A DNA stretch of 64,000 nt from Phycisphaeraceae bacterium (GTDB taxonomy: Bacteria > Planctomycetota > Phycisphaerae > Phycisphaerales > UBA1924), in assembly GCA_019636565.1 (NCBI GenBank), contig JAHBXG010000018.1, positions 1 through 64,000 on the forward strand. The letters run 5' to 3'. The position numbers were made by a program, and so were the translations under genes. The notes beneath the pieces are model-generated. The model saw only the letters and a program-made list of their open reading frames with translations. It made no database searches and had not been told where the DNA came from. Shown here piece by piece: positions 26,815 to 35,353 of this stretch. Numbering within the stretch: the stretch's first letter is position 1; each line of letters opens with the position of its first letter.

Positions 26815-28656
26815 CTATTCGACGGTCACGCTCTTGGCGAGGTTTCTGGGTTTGTCCACGTCGTGCCCACGGAGGACGGCGGCGTGATAGGCCATCAACT
26901 GGAGCGGTACCACCGCCAGCATCGGGCTGAGACATTCGGGGATATCCGGGATGTACATGACATCTTCGGCGTACTTGGTGATTTCCTTGTCGCCCTCGGT
27001 TGCGACGGCGATGACGTGGCCGCCGCGGCTGCGGACCTCCTGGATGTTGCTCATCACCTTTTCGTACTGCCGACCCCGATTCGCGATGAACACAGCGGGC
27101 ATGCCGTCGTTGATCAGGGCGATGGGGCCGTGCTTCATTTCGGCCGCAGGCATGCCCTCGGCATGGATATAGCTGATTTCCTTGAGCTTGAGCGCGCCCT
27201 CCAGTGCGGTCGGGTAGTTGTAACCGCGACCGAGGAAGAGCCAGTTCTCGCGATGGATGTATTTTTCGGTGATTTTCTTGATCCTCGCGTCCTGCTCGCA
27301 GATGCGCTCGATGAGACCGGGAATCCGCTGCATGTCCTTCATGAGATCGCGGCATTGATCCGCGCTCATGAAGCGTTTGCGGCCCATGTACATCGCGAGC
27401 ATGGAGAGAACCGCGACCTGCCCGGTGAATGCCTTGGTGCTCGCGACGCCGATCTCGGGGCCTACGCGCAGATACACGCCCGCATCGGTCTGGCGAGCGA
27501 TCGAACTGCCAACGACGTTGACAACGCCCAAAGCGAGAGCGCCGCGTTCTATTGCTTCCTGGAGGGCTGCGAGTGTGTCTGCGGTTTCACCTGACTGGCT
27601 CACGGCGATCACGAGCGTGTTTTCTTCCACGATCGGGTTGCGATAGCGGAATTCGCTGGCGTATTCGGCAACGGATGAAACCTTGGCGAGGTCTTCAAAC
27701 AGATATTCACCGATCATCGCGGCGTGCAGGGCCGTGCCTTGTGCCGTCAGCACGATGTTCTTGATCTTCGAGAGTTCCTTGCTGAAATTGCCGACGCCAC
27801 CGAGATGGATGCGGCCTTCGTCCAGATTCAGACGGCCGCGGATGCAGTTCGAGATCGCCTTGGGCTGCTCGAAGATTTCCTTCTGCATGAAGTGGCTGAA
27901 GCCGCCGAGTTCGATTTCCTGCAATTCGAGCTCGAGCTGCATGATCTTGCTGGTCACGGGGACGTTGTGGATCGTGCTGGTGCGGAAACCAGACCGCGTG
28001 ATCTTCACAACGTTGTAGTCGTCGAGAACAAACGCCTGCGTCGTATGGCTGACAATCGCCGAAGCGTCTGACGCGACGACGTATTCGCCGGCGCCGACGC
28101 CAACCATGAGCGGCGAACCCTTGCGCGCTACGACCAGCACATCGGGTTCTTTCTCGCAGATCACCGCGATCGCGTAAGCGCCGGTCACTTCCCGCAGTGC
28201 CGCCTGCACGGCGGCCTCAAGGTCCACACCCTCCTGCGGCGCATACAGCTCGCCGATCAGCATCGCGAGCACTTCGGTGTCGGTCTGGCTCTGGAACTTG
28301 TGGCCCTTCTCTTCCAGATAGGTCTTGAGCGCGGCATAGTTCTCGATGATGCCGTTATGGATAAGAGCGATGCCGTTGCGATCGTCGGTGTGCGGGTGTG
28401 CGTTGATCTCCGTCACGCCGCCGTGCGTCGCCCAGCGAGTGTGCGCGATACCAATCGTGCCGCGGTAGCCGCCGGTCTCTTCGATCTTGTCCTCGAGGTT
28501 GGCGACCCGACCGACCGCCTTTACCACACTCAGCTTGCCCTGCTCAAGGACTGCCATGCCCGCGGAGTCATAGCCGCGGTATTCGAGGCGTTTGAGGCCC
28601 TCGATGAGGTAGGACTGAGCAGGTTTTCCACCGATATAGGCGACGATTCCGCACAT
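26815..28656 (-). CDS. glmS: Glutamine-fructose-6-phosphate aminotransferase
   Basis: 613 residues starting MCGIVAYIGG; the start is fixed because Cys2 must be N-terminal for glutaminase activity. It makes glucosamine 6-phosphate from fructose 6-phosphate and glutamine, the entry step to peptidoglycan and LPS amino sugars. The glutaminase domain has RLEYRGYDSAG, HTRWATHG and NGIIENY; two SIS sugar-isomerase domains follow (AQGTALHAAMIGE, SQSGETADTLAAL, STKAFTGQ, KLKEISYIHAEGMPAAEMKHG), ending in the DKPRNLAKSVTVE tail. No ribozyme or other riboswitch was recognised upstream. Confidence 0.97.
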   Translation of the reverse strand: MCGIVAYIGGKPAQSYLIEGLKRLEYRGYDSAGMAVLEQGKLSVVKAVGRVANLEDKIEETGGYRGTIGIAHTRWATHGGVTEINAHPHTDDRNGIALIHNGIIENYAALKTYLEEKGHKFQSQTDTEVLAMLIGELYAPQEGVDLEAAVQAALREVTGAYAIAVICEKEPDVLVVARKGSPLMVGVGAGEYVVASDASAIVSHTTQAFVLDDYNVVKITRSGFRTSTIHNVPVTSKIMQLELELQEIELGGFSHFMQKEIFEQPKAISNCIRGRLNLDEGRIHLGGVGNFSKELSKIKNIVLTAQGTALHAAMIGEYLFEDLAKVSSVAEYASEFRYRNPIVEENTLVIAVSQSGETADTLAALQEAIERGALALGVVNVVGSSIARQTDAGVYLRVGPEIGVASTKAFTGQVAVLSMLAMYMGRKRFMSADQCRDLMKDMQRIPGLIERICEQDARIKKITEKYIHRENWLFLGRGYNYPTALEGALKLKEISYIHAEGMPAAEMKHGPIALINDGMPAVFIANRGRQYEKVMSNIQEVRSRGGHVIAVATEGDKEITKYAEDVMYIPDIPECLSPMLAVVPLQLMAYHAAVLRGHDVDKPRNLAKSVTVE

Positions 28657-28903
28657 GGAGTGAACCCCGTAAGAGATTTCGAGCACGAACTTTAGGGCCG
28701 GTAATCCGCGGGTCCCGCGGGCCGAACTTCTCCTCGAATCTGGTCGGCGCAAACCGTGCGCCTGTCAACGCAGACTTCCCATACTGATCGGCTACTCCGG
28801 GTGTTCGCCTCCGTGTCGGCATATTTACCGGGCGCTGTTTTTTGGGGGTTGGCCGGAATGGCCGGATCACTCACGGGGCGCCTGTGAGATTGATCATTTG
28901 GAA

Positions 28904-29494
28904 TCATCCGCCGCGGCGAATCACTTCGAGAACCCATTCGGGGGTCTCTCGACGGAAACGGCGGACCAGTGGACCCCGCGTGAAGTAATAGACTGCCGTC
29001 AACCCCGGCACGATCAGCCCCACCACCACCATCGATCCGTAGAGCCCCCACGTCACGGCGGTCGTGAGCTGCTTTGCCATTGCGTCGATCTGAGGATCGC
29101 CGGTCCCTTGCGTGAGCGAAGTCAATCCCGGGTTCTTAATCGTGCTGTTCAACGACCAAAGCGCGTAAGAAATGATGAGCAGGGCGAGAAACACCTGATT
29201 CCATCCGAGCAACGTCGCACCCCGAACTTCCATCCGCTTCAGTAGCATGCCTCCTCGAATCTCGTTCGCGGCGCACGCCGCCAGCCCGAATCCGATCGCC
29301 CACGCGCTCCAGTCGCTCATCACAGCGAAGGCCAACGTAATCACGGCGAACACGGCCATGGACCATCCGCTGAACGCCGCCATCCCGGCGGCTCGCAGTA
29401 TCTTCTTTGCACGTTTGCGAGCATCCGAAATCTGATTCAGATGTTCTGTGGATAGCGGGCCGGGATCGGCGGAATTGGATTTCGGTGCGTTCAT
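28904..29494 (-). CDS. Hypothetical membrane protein, about four membrane segments
   Basis: 196 residues from the ATG at 29494, with GAGGA about 8 bases upstream. A short charged N-terminus precedes hydrophobic segments GWSMAVFAVITLAFAVM, WAIGFGLAACAANEI, LGWNQVFLALLIISYALWSL and WGLYGSMVVVGLIVPGL, and a basic tail. The NEIRGGMLLKRMEVRGATLLGWNQV loop recurs in planctomycete proteins of unknown role. Not recognised beyond that. Confidence 0.75.
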   Translation of the reverse strand: MNAPKSNSADPGPLSTEHLNQISDARKRAKKILRAAGMAAFSGWSMAVFAVITLAFAVMSDWSAWAIGFGLAACAANEIRGGMLLKRMEVRGATLLGWNQVFLALLIISYALWSLNSTIKNPGLTSLTQGTGDPQIDAMAKQLTTAVTWGLYGSMVVVGLIVPGLTAVYYFTRGPLVRRFRRETPEWVLEVIRRGG

Positions 29495-29624
29495 CGGTGC
29501 ATCCTCATCCACGATATCGGCGGTTCGCATTGCGGCGCGCCGCATGGACTCCCGATGCATTGAAAACAACCGGAAAGCAACCGCTCCTTGGCCCGCACAA
29601 TCCTCCGGCAGCGTACGCGCTCAT

Positions 29625-30608
29625 TCAGACATGGCGCATTTCGAGAATAGCAGAAAACGCGAGGAATGCGGCGTATGAAGCAAGCAATAGACCGCCTTCG
29701 AGTCTCGAAACCGTCTTCCCGAATGTGCGACTCATCGGCACAAGCACGATCGCGAGAATCCCCATGTATGCGAGGGGAATTGTGAGCGTGCTGTCCATCT
29801 TGGGAGGGGCGACAAGGCCGACGATCCCGAATATTGCGCCGGCGTTGAAGAGACACGATCCGATCGCGTTGCCCATTGCGAGATCGGCCTGGCCCTTGCG
29901 CACCGCCATCACGCCGGTCACCATTTCGGGGAGCGTGGTGCCGATCGAAACGATTGTTACGCCAACCACCGCCGCGGGAACACCGAGCGCCAGCGCAATG
30001 CCCGACGCGCCATCGCTCGCGAACGAACCGCCAAACGAAAGCAGCGCGAGCCCTCCAATGAAGCAGACTCCGATCATTACCCAGCCCATCGGAGTCGGGC
30101 CGCCGAGAGGGTCCTTTGCCAAACCGTGCGGATCAGCGGGTGCGCTCTTTCGATCGCTCTGCCGGAGTGCTGCCATGATCGTCCATGTGCTGTATGCACC
30201 GAAGACTCCGAGCATCAGCCCGGCTTCCCACGGCTGAAACCCCTGGGTGAGTCCGAGCACCGCCATGAATACGAGGATGGCCATGTTCAGCCAGATCTCG
30301 ACCCGGATCAGCCTCTCTGTCACCACGAGCGGCCTGATAAGGGCACACACCCCGAGGACCATGGCCATATTGCAGATGTTTGCGCCGACAACGTTGCCGA
30401 GCGCGAGATTCCCCCGCCCTTTGCTGGCGCTGACCAGATTGAGTGCGAGTTCCGGCGCACTGGTACCCCAGGCGACGAGTGTCAGCCCGACGACCAGAGG
30501 TGACACTCGCAGGCGCTTCGCCGTGTCAACCGACGCCGAGACCAGCAGCCTGCCTCCCACGAGCAAAAGCACCAGCCCGCCGGCAAATTGAAGAAAGTTC
30601 TGGAGCAA
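29625..30608 (-). CDS. Calcium/sodium exchanger family (CaCA, YrbG-like) transporter
   Basis: 327 residues from a TTG start; a GTG 12 codons in is possible. Two inverted alpha repeats are clear: GTSAPELALNLVSASKGRG and GNVVGANICN in the first half, IGTTLPEMVTGVMAVRKGQ and GNAIGSCLFN in the second. These carry the acidic residues that bind Ca2+ and Na+ in the CaCA superfamily. About ten membrane segments are apparent. It exchanges a cation, probably Ca2+, for Na+ or H+ across the inner membrane. Confidence 0.93.
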   Translation of the reverse strand: MLQNFLQFAGGLVLLLVGGRLLVSASVDTAKRLRVSPLVVGLTLVAWGTSAPELALNLVSASKGRGNLALGNVVGANICNMAMVLGVCALIRPLVVTERLIRVEIWLNMAILVFMAVLGLTQGFQPWEAGLMLGVFGAYSTWTIMAALRQSDRKSAPADPHGLAKDPLGGPTPMGWVMIGVCFIGGLALLSFGGSFASDGASGIALALGVPAAVVGVTIVSIGTTLPEMVTGVMAVRKGQADLAMGNAIGSCLFNAGAIFGIVGLVAPPKMDSTLTIPLAYMGILAIVLVPMSRTFGKTVSRLEGGLLLASYAAFLAFSAILEMRHV

Positions 30609-30681
30609 GGTCCGGGGAGTCTACCGCTTTTCACCGGCGAAGCATGCGCTGGGCTTCAATCCGAAGTACTGCTGCACGGCA

Positions 30682-30714
30682 AAGACCCCGCGCGCGAAAA
30701 GCACGCAGGGTCTT
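30682..30714 (-). terminator. Strong hairpin, probable terminator of the spondin-domain gene
   Basis: Read on the minus strand, AAGACCCTGCGTGC pairs with GCGCGCGGGGTCTT around a TTTTC loop: a 14-pair stem with two G-U pairs, followed by one more T. It begins about 30 bases after the stop codon at 30745. On the plus strand two of the wobble pairs become A-C mismatches, which supports the minus-strand reading. Confidence 0.6.
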
Positions 30715-30744
30715 GCACAGAGAGAAAGTCTTGCTCTCTTTGGT

Positions 30745-31533
30745 TTACCGACGCCGCCGGCTCCGGAAAGCCAATCCCGCGAATCCAAAGGCGCAGATTG
30801 CGCCCGGTGCCGGAACAACTTCGAAAGTGATCCGAGCCAGCGCATCCCCATCCAGCGGCAAGTTGCTGAAGTTGTAGCCCGCGGCTGTCAGCGCGTTCGC
30901 GTACGCACTGAAATCGCTGTTCAATCCGACCACGCCGCCCTGAGCGTTGTGATCTCCGGCGCTTTGGCCCGCTAGAAAGGCAGATCCAAACGGCGCATCC
31001 AGCTCTGTTCCCGCGTCCCAGACATCGCTCCCCTTCAGATTCACCATCGGATTCAGGAAGTTCCCGGCGCCGTCGAAGAGCTCGACCGCTGTAGGCGAAC
31101 CGTTGCCGAAGAACCGGTCATTGCTCGGCACCACCATCGCCCCGAAACTGAAGTAACGATTCGCGGCTGTATCGATCGTGAACACAAACGACCCCGTCGC
31201 CCCCGGCAGAAAGATTCCGGGCCCGAAGCCGCCAACCGTTGCCGCAACCGTACCTGACACCCCGGCACCATACGCGGAACCAAACGCTGCGAGATACGCG
31301 GTGCCGTCGCCGGTCTCGGCGATATTCTGGATTCCCGGTCCGGCGGGAGCGCCGCTATTGAATGCGTCGAAACTCCCATCGTGGAAAGCGACGGTAGACG
31401 GCGAAAACGCAACGCCGTTTGCGCCGACAAGGCTTTCGACCCTGACTCGCACTTGAACCACCGCTGCCTGCGCCGCCGTGGCAACGCCGGCAGCGAATCC
31501 AACCAACACCAGTGCATGTTTGAAGCGCATCAT
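30745..31533 (-). CDS. Secreted spondin-N-domain protein with PEP-CTERM-like sorting tail
   Basis: 262 residues from the ATG at 31533, with CGGAG 5 bases upstream. A signal peptide (FKHALVLVGFAAGVATAAQA) is followed by a spondin N-terminal-like domain: VQVRVRVESLVG, SPSTVAFHDGSFDAFNSG, FGAMVVPSNDRFFGNG and SDVWDAGTELDAPFG, the last being the usual DAGTE signature. The C-terminus is VPAPGAICAFGFAG then a run of Arg, the PEP-CTERM layout recognised by exosortase. The protein is therefore exported, processed and held in the envelope or matrix. Ligand unknown; animal spondins use this fold in matrix proteins. Confidence 0.82.
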   Translation of the reverse strand: MMRFKHALVLVGFAAGVATAAQAAVVQVRVRVESLVGANGVAFSPSTVAFHDGSFDAFNSGAPAGPGIQNIAETGDGTAYLAAFGSAYGAGVSGTVAATVGGFGPGIFLPGATGSFVFTIDTAANRYFSFGAMVVPSNDRFFGNGSPTAVELFDGAGNFLNPMVNLKGSDVWDAGTELDAPFGSAFLAGQSAGDHNAQGGVVGLNSDFSAYANALTAAGYNFSNLPLDGDALARITFEVVPAPGAICAFGFAGLAFRSRRRR

Positions 31534-32167
31534 GTGAACTCCGAATGGTAAAAGGCGAACGGGACCGCCCCCGTCTTGGTCTTCGCAGGAAACGCGCGAA
31601 AACTTCGTACGACAGCGACCCGCACAATCCGCGTCGATCGCTTCGAGCGCGACGCACAATCGCCTTGCCTCTCCTGACGATCTGTCGTTGCCGGGGCGAG
31701 GGGCCTTGCACGGAGTTTCAATTATTTTCTGTTTTGATCGCGACCCGACGGATCACCCGATCGCGAACTTCACGGGGCATGCCACCCGCAAACCCATCCG
31801 CAGAATCGAGCTTGTCCGAGAGTTTGCGCGGGTGCCGCAGCTGCTCACGGAAACGAGCGCAGTCTCGGCAACAAAAATGTGCAGGCGGTGAAGGGCGTGC
31901 ACGCAACGAGAGAGCGGTTCGTCGAGTTCGCGGCTTCGCCGACTGATTCTGCCGGCGAATTCTCACCAAGGATGTGTGCAGTAGTAACTCCTGGAGGATC
32001 GATCGTCGCTGGCCTAGTCAGGTGCTTCGTCGGTTTGACGGCTGTCGAGTGGGCGTTCTGGAGCTGGAGGAGGTCACATGAAATCTCCGATGGAGTTGAA
32101 CACGATCGCGCCTTCCAGTCGTTGGGGGTGAGTTCGGTGAGCTTGCCAACCCGGAGCAACCCGGACC
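31534..32167. other. 634-base stretch without a convincing gene
   Basis: Short frames on both strands here are Arg/Thr/Ser-rich and match no family. It separates the minus-strand spondin gene from the plus-strand acetyltransferase, so it should contain promoters for both, but no confident box can be assigned. No RNA gene recognised. Confidence 0.5.
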
Positions 32168-32821
32168 GTGCTTCCTGCAAACTATTTCATTCGTCATCTC
32201 GAGCCATCTGATATTGAGGCCATCATTGCGATCTGTCAGCTCGTCTACCCGAACGAGCGCCCTTACACACGCGAGGAAATTGAGGATCACCGGCGGGTCT
32301 TCCCGCAAGGACAGTTCGTCGCGGTCGAATCCACCAGCCGTGCGATTGCCGGTGCGCATTTCACACTTCGGCTTTGCATGACCGATTTTCACTTCGATGA
32401 CCCATGGGACGTCCTCACGGCGGGCGGTACGTTTCTCGATCACGATCCGGCGGGCCCCACGCTCTACGGCGCGGACCTCATGGTGCACCCCCTTCACCAG
32501 CACCACGGCATTGGGCACGCGCTGACCGAGGCGACTCGATTCCTCGCCCGGGACGAGCACCTGTGGAGGATGGTCGGTGCGAGCCGGCTTCCGGGATACG
32601 GCCCGCTGAGTGCAACGGAAACTGTCGGCCAATATGTGGATGCGGTCGTCCGTGGGATCAGGTCCGACCCTGTGCTGAGCGTCCATCTCAAGGACGGGTG
32701 GACTCCGGTCCGGCCCATTCACGGATATCTCCAGCACGATCCGGAAAGCGCAAACTGGGCCGAGGTGATTCAGTGGGTGAACCCCGACCTTGATCCGCCA
32801 TTCAAGGTCCGTCGGAAGTAG
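32168..32821 (+). CDS. GNAT-family N-acetyltransferase
   Basis: 217 residues from a GTG start. The N-terminal IRHLEPSDIEAIIAICQLVYP and the acetyl-CoA loop region VHPLHQHHGIGHALTEATRFL, a degenerate form of R/Q-x-x-G-x-G/A, define the GNAT fold. The substrate is unknown. It ends base-to-base against the nhaR-like gene on the other strand (stops at 32819-32821 and 32822-32824). Confidence 0.78.
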   Translation: MLPANYFIRHLEPSDIEAIIAICQLVYPNERPYTREEIEDHRRVFPQGQFVAVESTSRAIAGAHFTLRLCMTDFHFDDPWDVLTAGGTFLDHDPAGPTLYGADLMVHPLHQHHGIGHALTEATRFLARDEHLWRMVGASRLPGYGPLSATETVGQYVDAVVRGIRSDPVLSVHLKDGWTPVRPIHGYLQHDPESANWAEVIQWVNPDLDPPFKVRRK

Positions 32822-33739
32822 TCAACGAGATGTTGCGGCCGTGAATTGCTGGCGTGCCTTCTGGCAGATCGCGGCGACGCCTGGATGTCGAAGCCGGCGC
32901 TGACTTGTCAGGACGGTGTACTTTTCCCGCACGTTCTTGAGCACGCTCACACGAGCCACCATGTACTGCCTGCACAGTTCGGATTCCAGGATTTGCGCGG
33001 CAGGAAAGAGCCCGATACCCGCCTGGCCGAAATGGTTCAGGAGCGCGCGGTCGTCCACCTCCGCGATCACACGGGGCGACACGCCGTTCGCGTCGAACCA
33101 GATGTCGAGCGAGCGGCGGAGCGGGCTTTCGGGGACCGGCAATACGAATGGCATGCCGCTCAAAGATCGCGGGAAATTCCGCCTCGCTGGCGATGCCAGA
33201 TCCGACGTTCCAAGCAAGACAACACCGGATCTCCCAGCCTCGTAGCCGAGCAATCGGGCATGCTGCGGCCCGCCCGGCGGCGCATCGGCGATAACCACAT
33301 CCAGGCGATTCTGTTTCAATTCCGCCAGGAGAATGTCGGGGCGCCATTCGCGGCATTCGAGGCGTGTGCGAGGGCCGACATCGAGCGCGGGTTGCAAAAG
33401 CGAACGCACCACAAGCTTTGGAACGCCGTCGCCAACACCGATTCGAAGTTCATCCGGCGTTTCGGCCAGCTCACCCGCCACCGACCTTTCCAATTCAGCA
33501 CCCAGATCAAAGATCTGATCGGCGTAGCGGAGTGCCAGCTTGCCGCGATCGGTCAGTTGAAGCCTGCGGCCCTTGCGCTCGAACAAGAGTCCGCCGATCT
33601 GTGATTCGAGCAGCTGCACCTGGGTGCTCACTGTTGGCTGGGATACACCCATCGCGCGAGCGGCGGCGGCGAGGCTGCCGTGGTGGGCCGCGTTCCAGAA
33701 GTAACGGAGTTTGTGGTAGTCCAGCAACGCGGTCGCCAT
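32822..33739 (-). CDS. nhaR: LysR-family regulator, NhaR-like
   Basis: 305 residues. The N-terminal helix-turn-helix begins LDYHKLRYFWNAAHHGSLAAAAR and continues MGVSQPTVSTQVQLLESQIG and LLFERKGRRLQLTDRGK; this opening is characteristic of NhaR, which activates sodium-proton antiporter and osmotic-stress genes in enterobacteria. The rest is a two-lobed effector-binding domain. It is divergent from the trehalose/glucan operon, with 138 bases between starts and a perfect inverted repeat inside, so regulation of that operon and itself is plausible. No nhaA antiporter gene is in the window. Confidence 0.85.
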   Translation of the reverse strand: MATALLDYHKLRYFWNAAHHGSLAAAARAMGVSQPTVSTQVQLLESQIGGLLFERKGRRLQLTDRGKLALRYADQIFDLGAELERSVAGELAETPDELRIGVGDGVPKLVVRSLLQPALDVGPRTRLECREWRPDILLAELKQNRLDVVIADAPPGGPQHARLLGYEAGRSGVVLLGTSDLASPARRNFPRSLSGMPFVLPVPESPLRRSLDIWFDANGVSPRVIAEVDDRALLNHFGQAGIGLFPAAQILESELCRQYMVARVSVLKNVREKYTVLTSQRRLRHPGVAAICQKARQQFTAATSR

Positions 33740-33749
33740 AGCAATTTAG

Positions 33750-33788
33750 TCTAGCGCCTAACTTGAGATTGATTTTCTCTGCGCTAGA
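33750..33788. promoter_or_regulatory. Candidate LysR operator (inverted repeat) between nhaR-like gene and otsA
   Basis: TCTAGCGC (33750-33757) and its exact reverse complement GCGCTAGA (33781-33788) are separated by 23 bases. The left arm begins 11 bases upstream of the nhaR-like start and the right arm ends 90 bases before otsA. Position in a divergent LysR-target gap is the classic place for the regulator's binding site. Binding is inferred. Confidence 0.55.
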
Positions 33789-33877
33789 AGACATCGCTGG
33801 CGTCGCCGCCCATACTTGTTTCGTGCTCTCCGACGAGATTGCTTGCACGGCCTTTCAATGTTTGTGGAGATTCGATC

Positions 33878-35353
33878 ATGACGACCGCGCTAAACCGGAG
33901 AACAAGAGCTACCAGGAATCGCACCGTCTCACGCCCGGCGCGTTCCGAGCGGAAACAAGGTCTCGGCTCGTCTCGAACCGCTTCTCTGGTCGTTGTCGCC
34001 AACCGATTGCCGGTGCACCGGGTCGGCGTTGGTTCCAATGCCCACTGGGAGTCTTCGGCCGGCGGGCTCGTCACGGCGGTGGCCCCGGTCATGAAAAAAC
34101 TTCCCGGTGTGTGGGTCGGGTGGTCGGGAAACGACGCCAGCATCAAGCCGTTCATACACGACCGGATGCGAATCCGACCCGTGACCCTCGGGCGCGAAGA
34201 AGTAGCGAAGTACTACGACGGTATGTCAAATCGGACTTTCTGGCCGCTCTATCACGACGCGATCCGTCCGCCGGAATTCCAGAGAGAGTGGTGGAAGAAA
34301 TATGTCGCGGTCAATGCCAGATTCGCCCAGGCGGCGGCGGCGGAAGCTGCACGCGGCGACATTGTGTGGGTCCATGATTACCACCTTCAGCTCGTTCCGG
34401 CAATGCTCCGCGAGCGAAGGCCGGACCTCCGCATCGGCTTTTTCCTGCACATTCCGTTCCCACCAGAAGAACTCTTTGAATGGCTCCCGTGGAGAGAAGA
34501 GATCCTGAAGGGATTGCTCGGCGCCGATGTGATAGGTTTCCAGTCTCCGATGGCGGCGCAAAACTTTTCTCGGCTCTGTCGGCACTACGCCGAAGCCGAG
34601 GGGACAGGCACCTCGCTCCGATACGAGGGCAGACCGATCGTCAACCGGGCGTTCCCGATTTCGATCGACTTCGACTGGTTCGACATCCGGGCGAAGAGCC
34701 CCGCGGCGAGGGAAGGTGTTGCTGAGTTGCGCAGCCGCCTGGGCGCAAAGCGCAAGATTCTCCTCGCGATCGATCGACTGGACTACACAAAGGGAGTCGT
34801 GCGCCGGTTACAGGCCGTTGAGGAGTTGTTTGAGCGCGGACTGGCGAAGGCGGAAGACTGCGTGTTCGTTCAGATCGCGACTCCGAGCCGCGAAGCCGTC
34901 GCGGAATACGCGACTCTGCGCGACGAGGTCGAAACAATCGTGGGAAGGATCAACGGGAAATTCAGCCAGCCCGGACGAGTCGCGGTACATTATTTTCGGC
35001 GCAATCTAACGCGTGAAGAACTGATCACGTACTACGCCGCGGCGGACGTTATGCTCGTCACGCCGCTGCGCGACGGCATGAATCTGGTCGCCAAGGAGTT
35101 TGTTGCGTGCCGCTCTGACAGCACCGGAGTGCTGGTTCTGAGCCAATTCGCGGGTGCGGCGCGTGAGTTGACGCGTGCGCTTACCGTCAATCCGCGGGAT
35201 CAGGACCACTTCGTGGAAGCGCTCCGAACAGCGCTGAAGATGCCGCGGGAAGAAGCCCGAATGCGGATGAGCATGTTGCGCAGCCGGGTCAAGAGAGATG
35301 ACGTGTACGCCTGGTGCGACGATTTCCTTTCTGAGTTGCGGGGAACCAAATGA
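33878..35353 (+). CDS. otsA: Alpha,alpha-trehalose-phosphate synthase (OtsA)
   Basis: 491 residues from the ATG at 33878, with GGAG 9 bases upstream. It joins glucose from UDP- or ADP-glucose to glucose 6-phosphate, giving trehalose 6-phosphate. GT20 motifs are present: [11 protein letters not shown], the WVGWSG loop, [42 protein letters not shown] and [16 protein letters not shown]. The first ~35 residues are basic and probably disordered. First gene of the eight-gene operon; its stop overlaps the next start (ATGA). Confidence 0.96.
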   Translation: MTTALNRRTRATRNRTVSRPARSERKQGLGSSRTASLVVVANRLPVHRVGVGSNAHWESSAGGLVTAVAPVMKKLPGVWVGWSGNDASIKPFIHDRMRIRPVTLGREEVAKYYDGMSNRTFWPLYHDAIRPPEFQREWWKKYVAVNARFAQAAAAEAARGDIVWVHDYHLQLVPAMLRERRPDLRIGFFLHIPFPPEELFEWLPWREEILKGLLGADVIGFQSPMAAQNFSRLCRHYAEAEGTGTSLRYEGRPIVNRAFPISIDFDWFDIRAKSPAAREGVAELRSRLGAKRKILLAIDRLDYTKGVVRRLQAVEELFERGLAKAEDCVFVQIATPSREAVAEYATLRDEVETIVGRINGKFSQPGRVAVHYFRRNLTREELITYYAAADVMLVTPLRDGMNLVAKEFVACRSDSTGVLVLSQFAGAARELTRALTVNPRDQDHFVEALRTALKMPREEARMRMSMLRSRVKRDDVYAWCDDFLSELRGTK

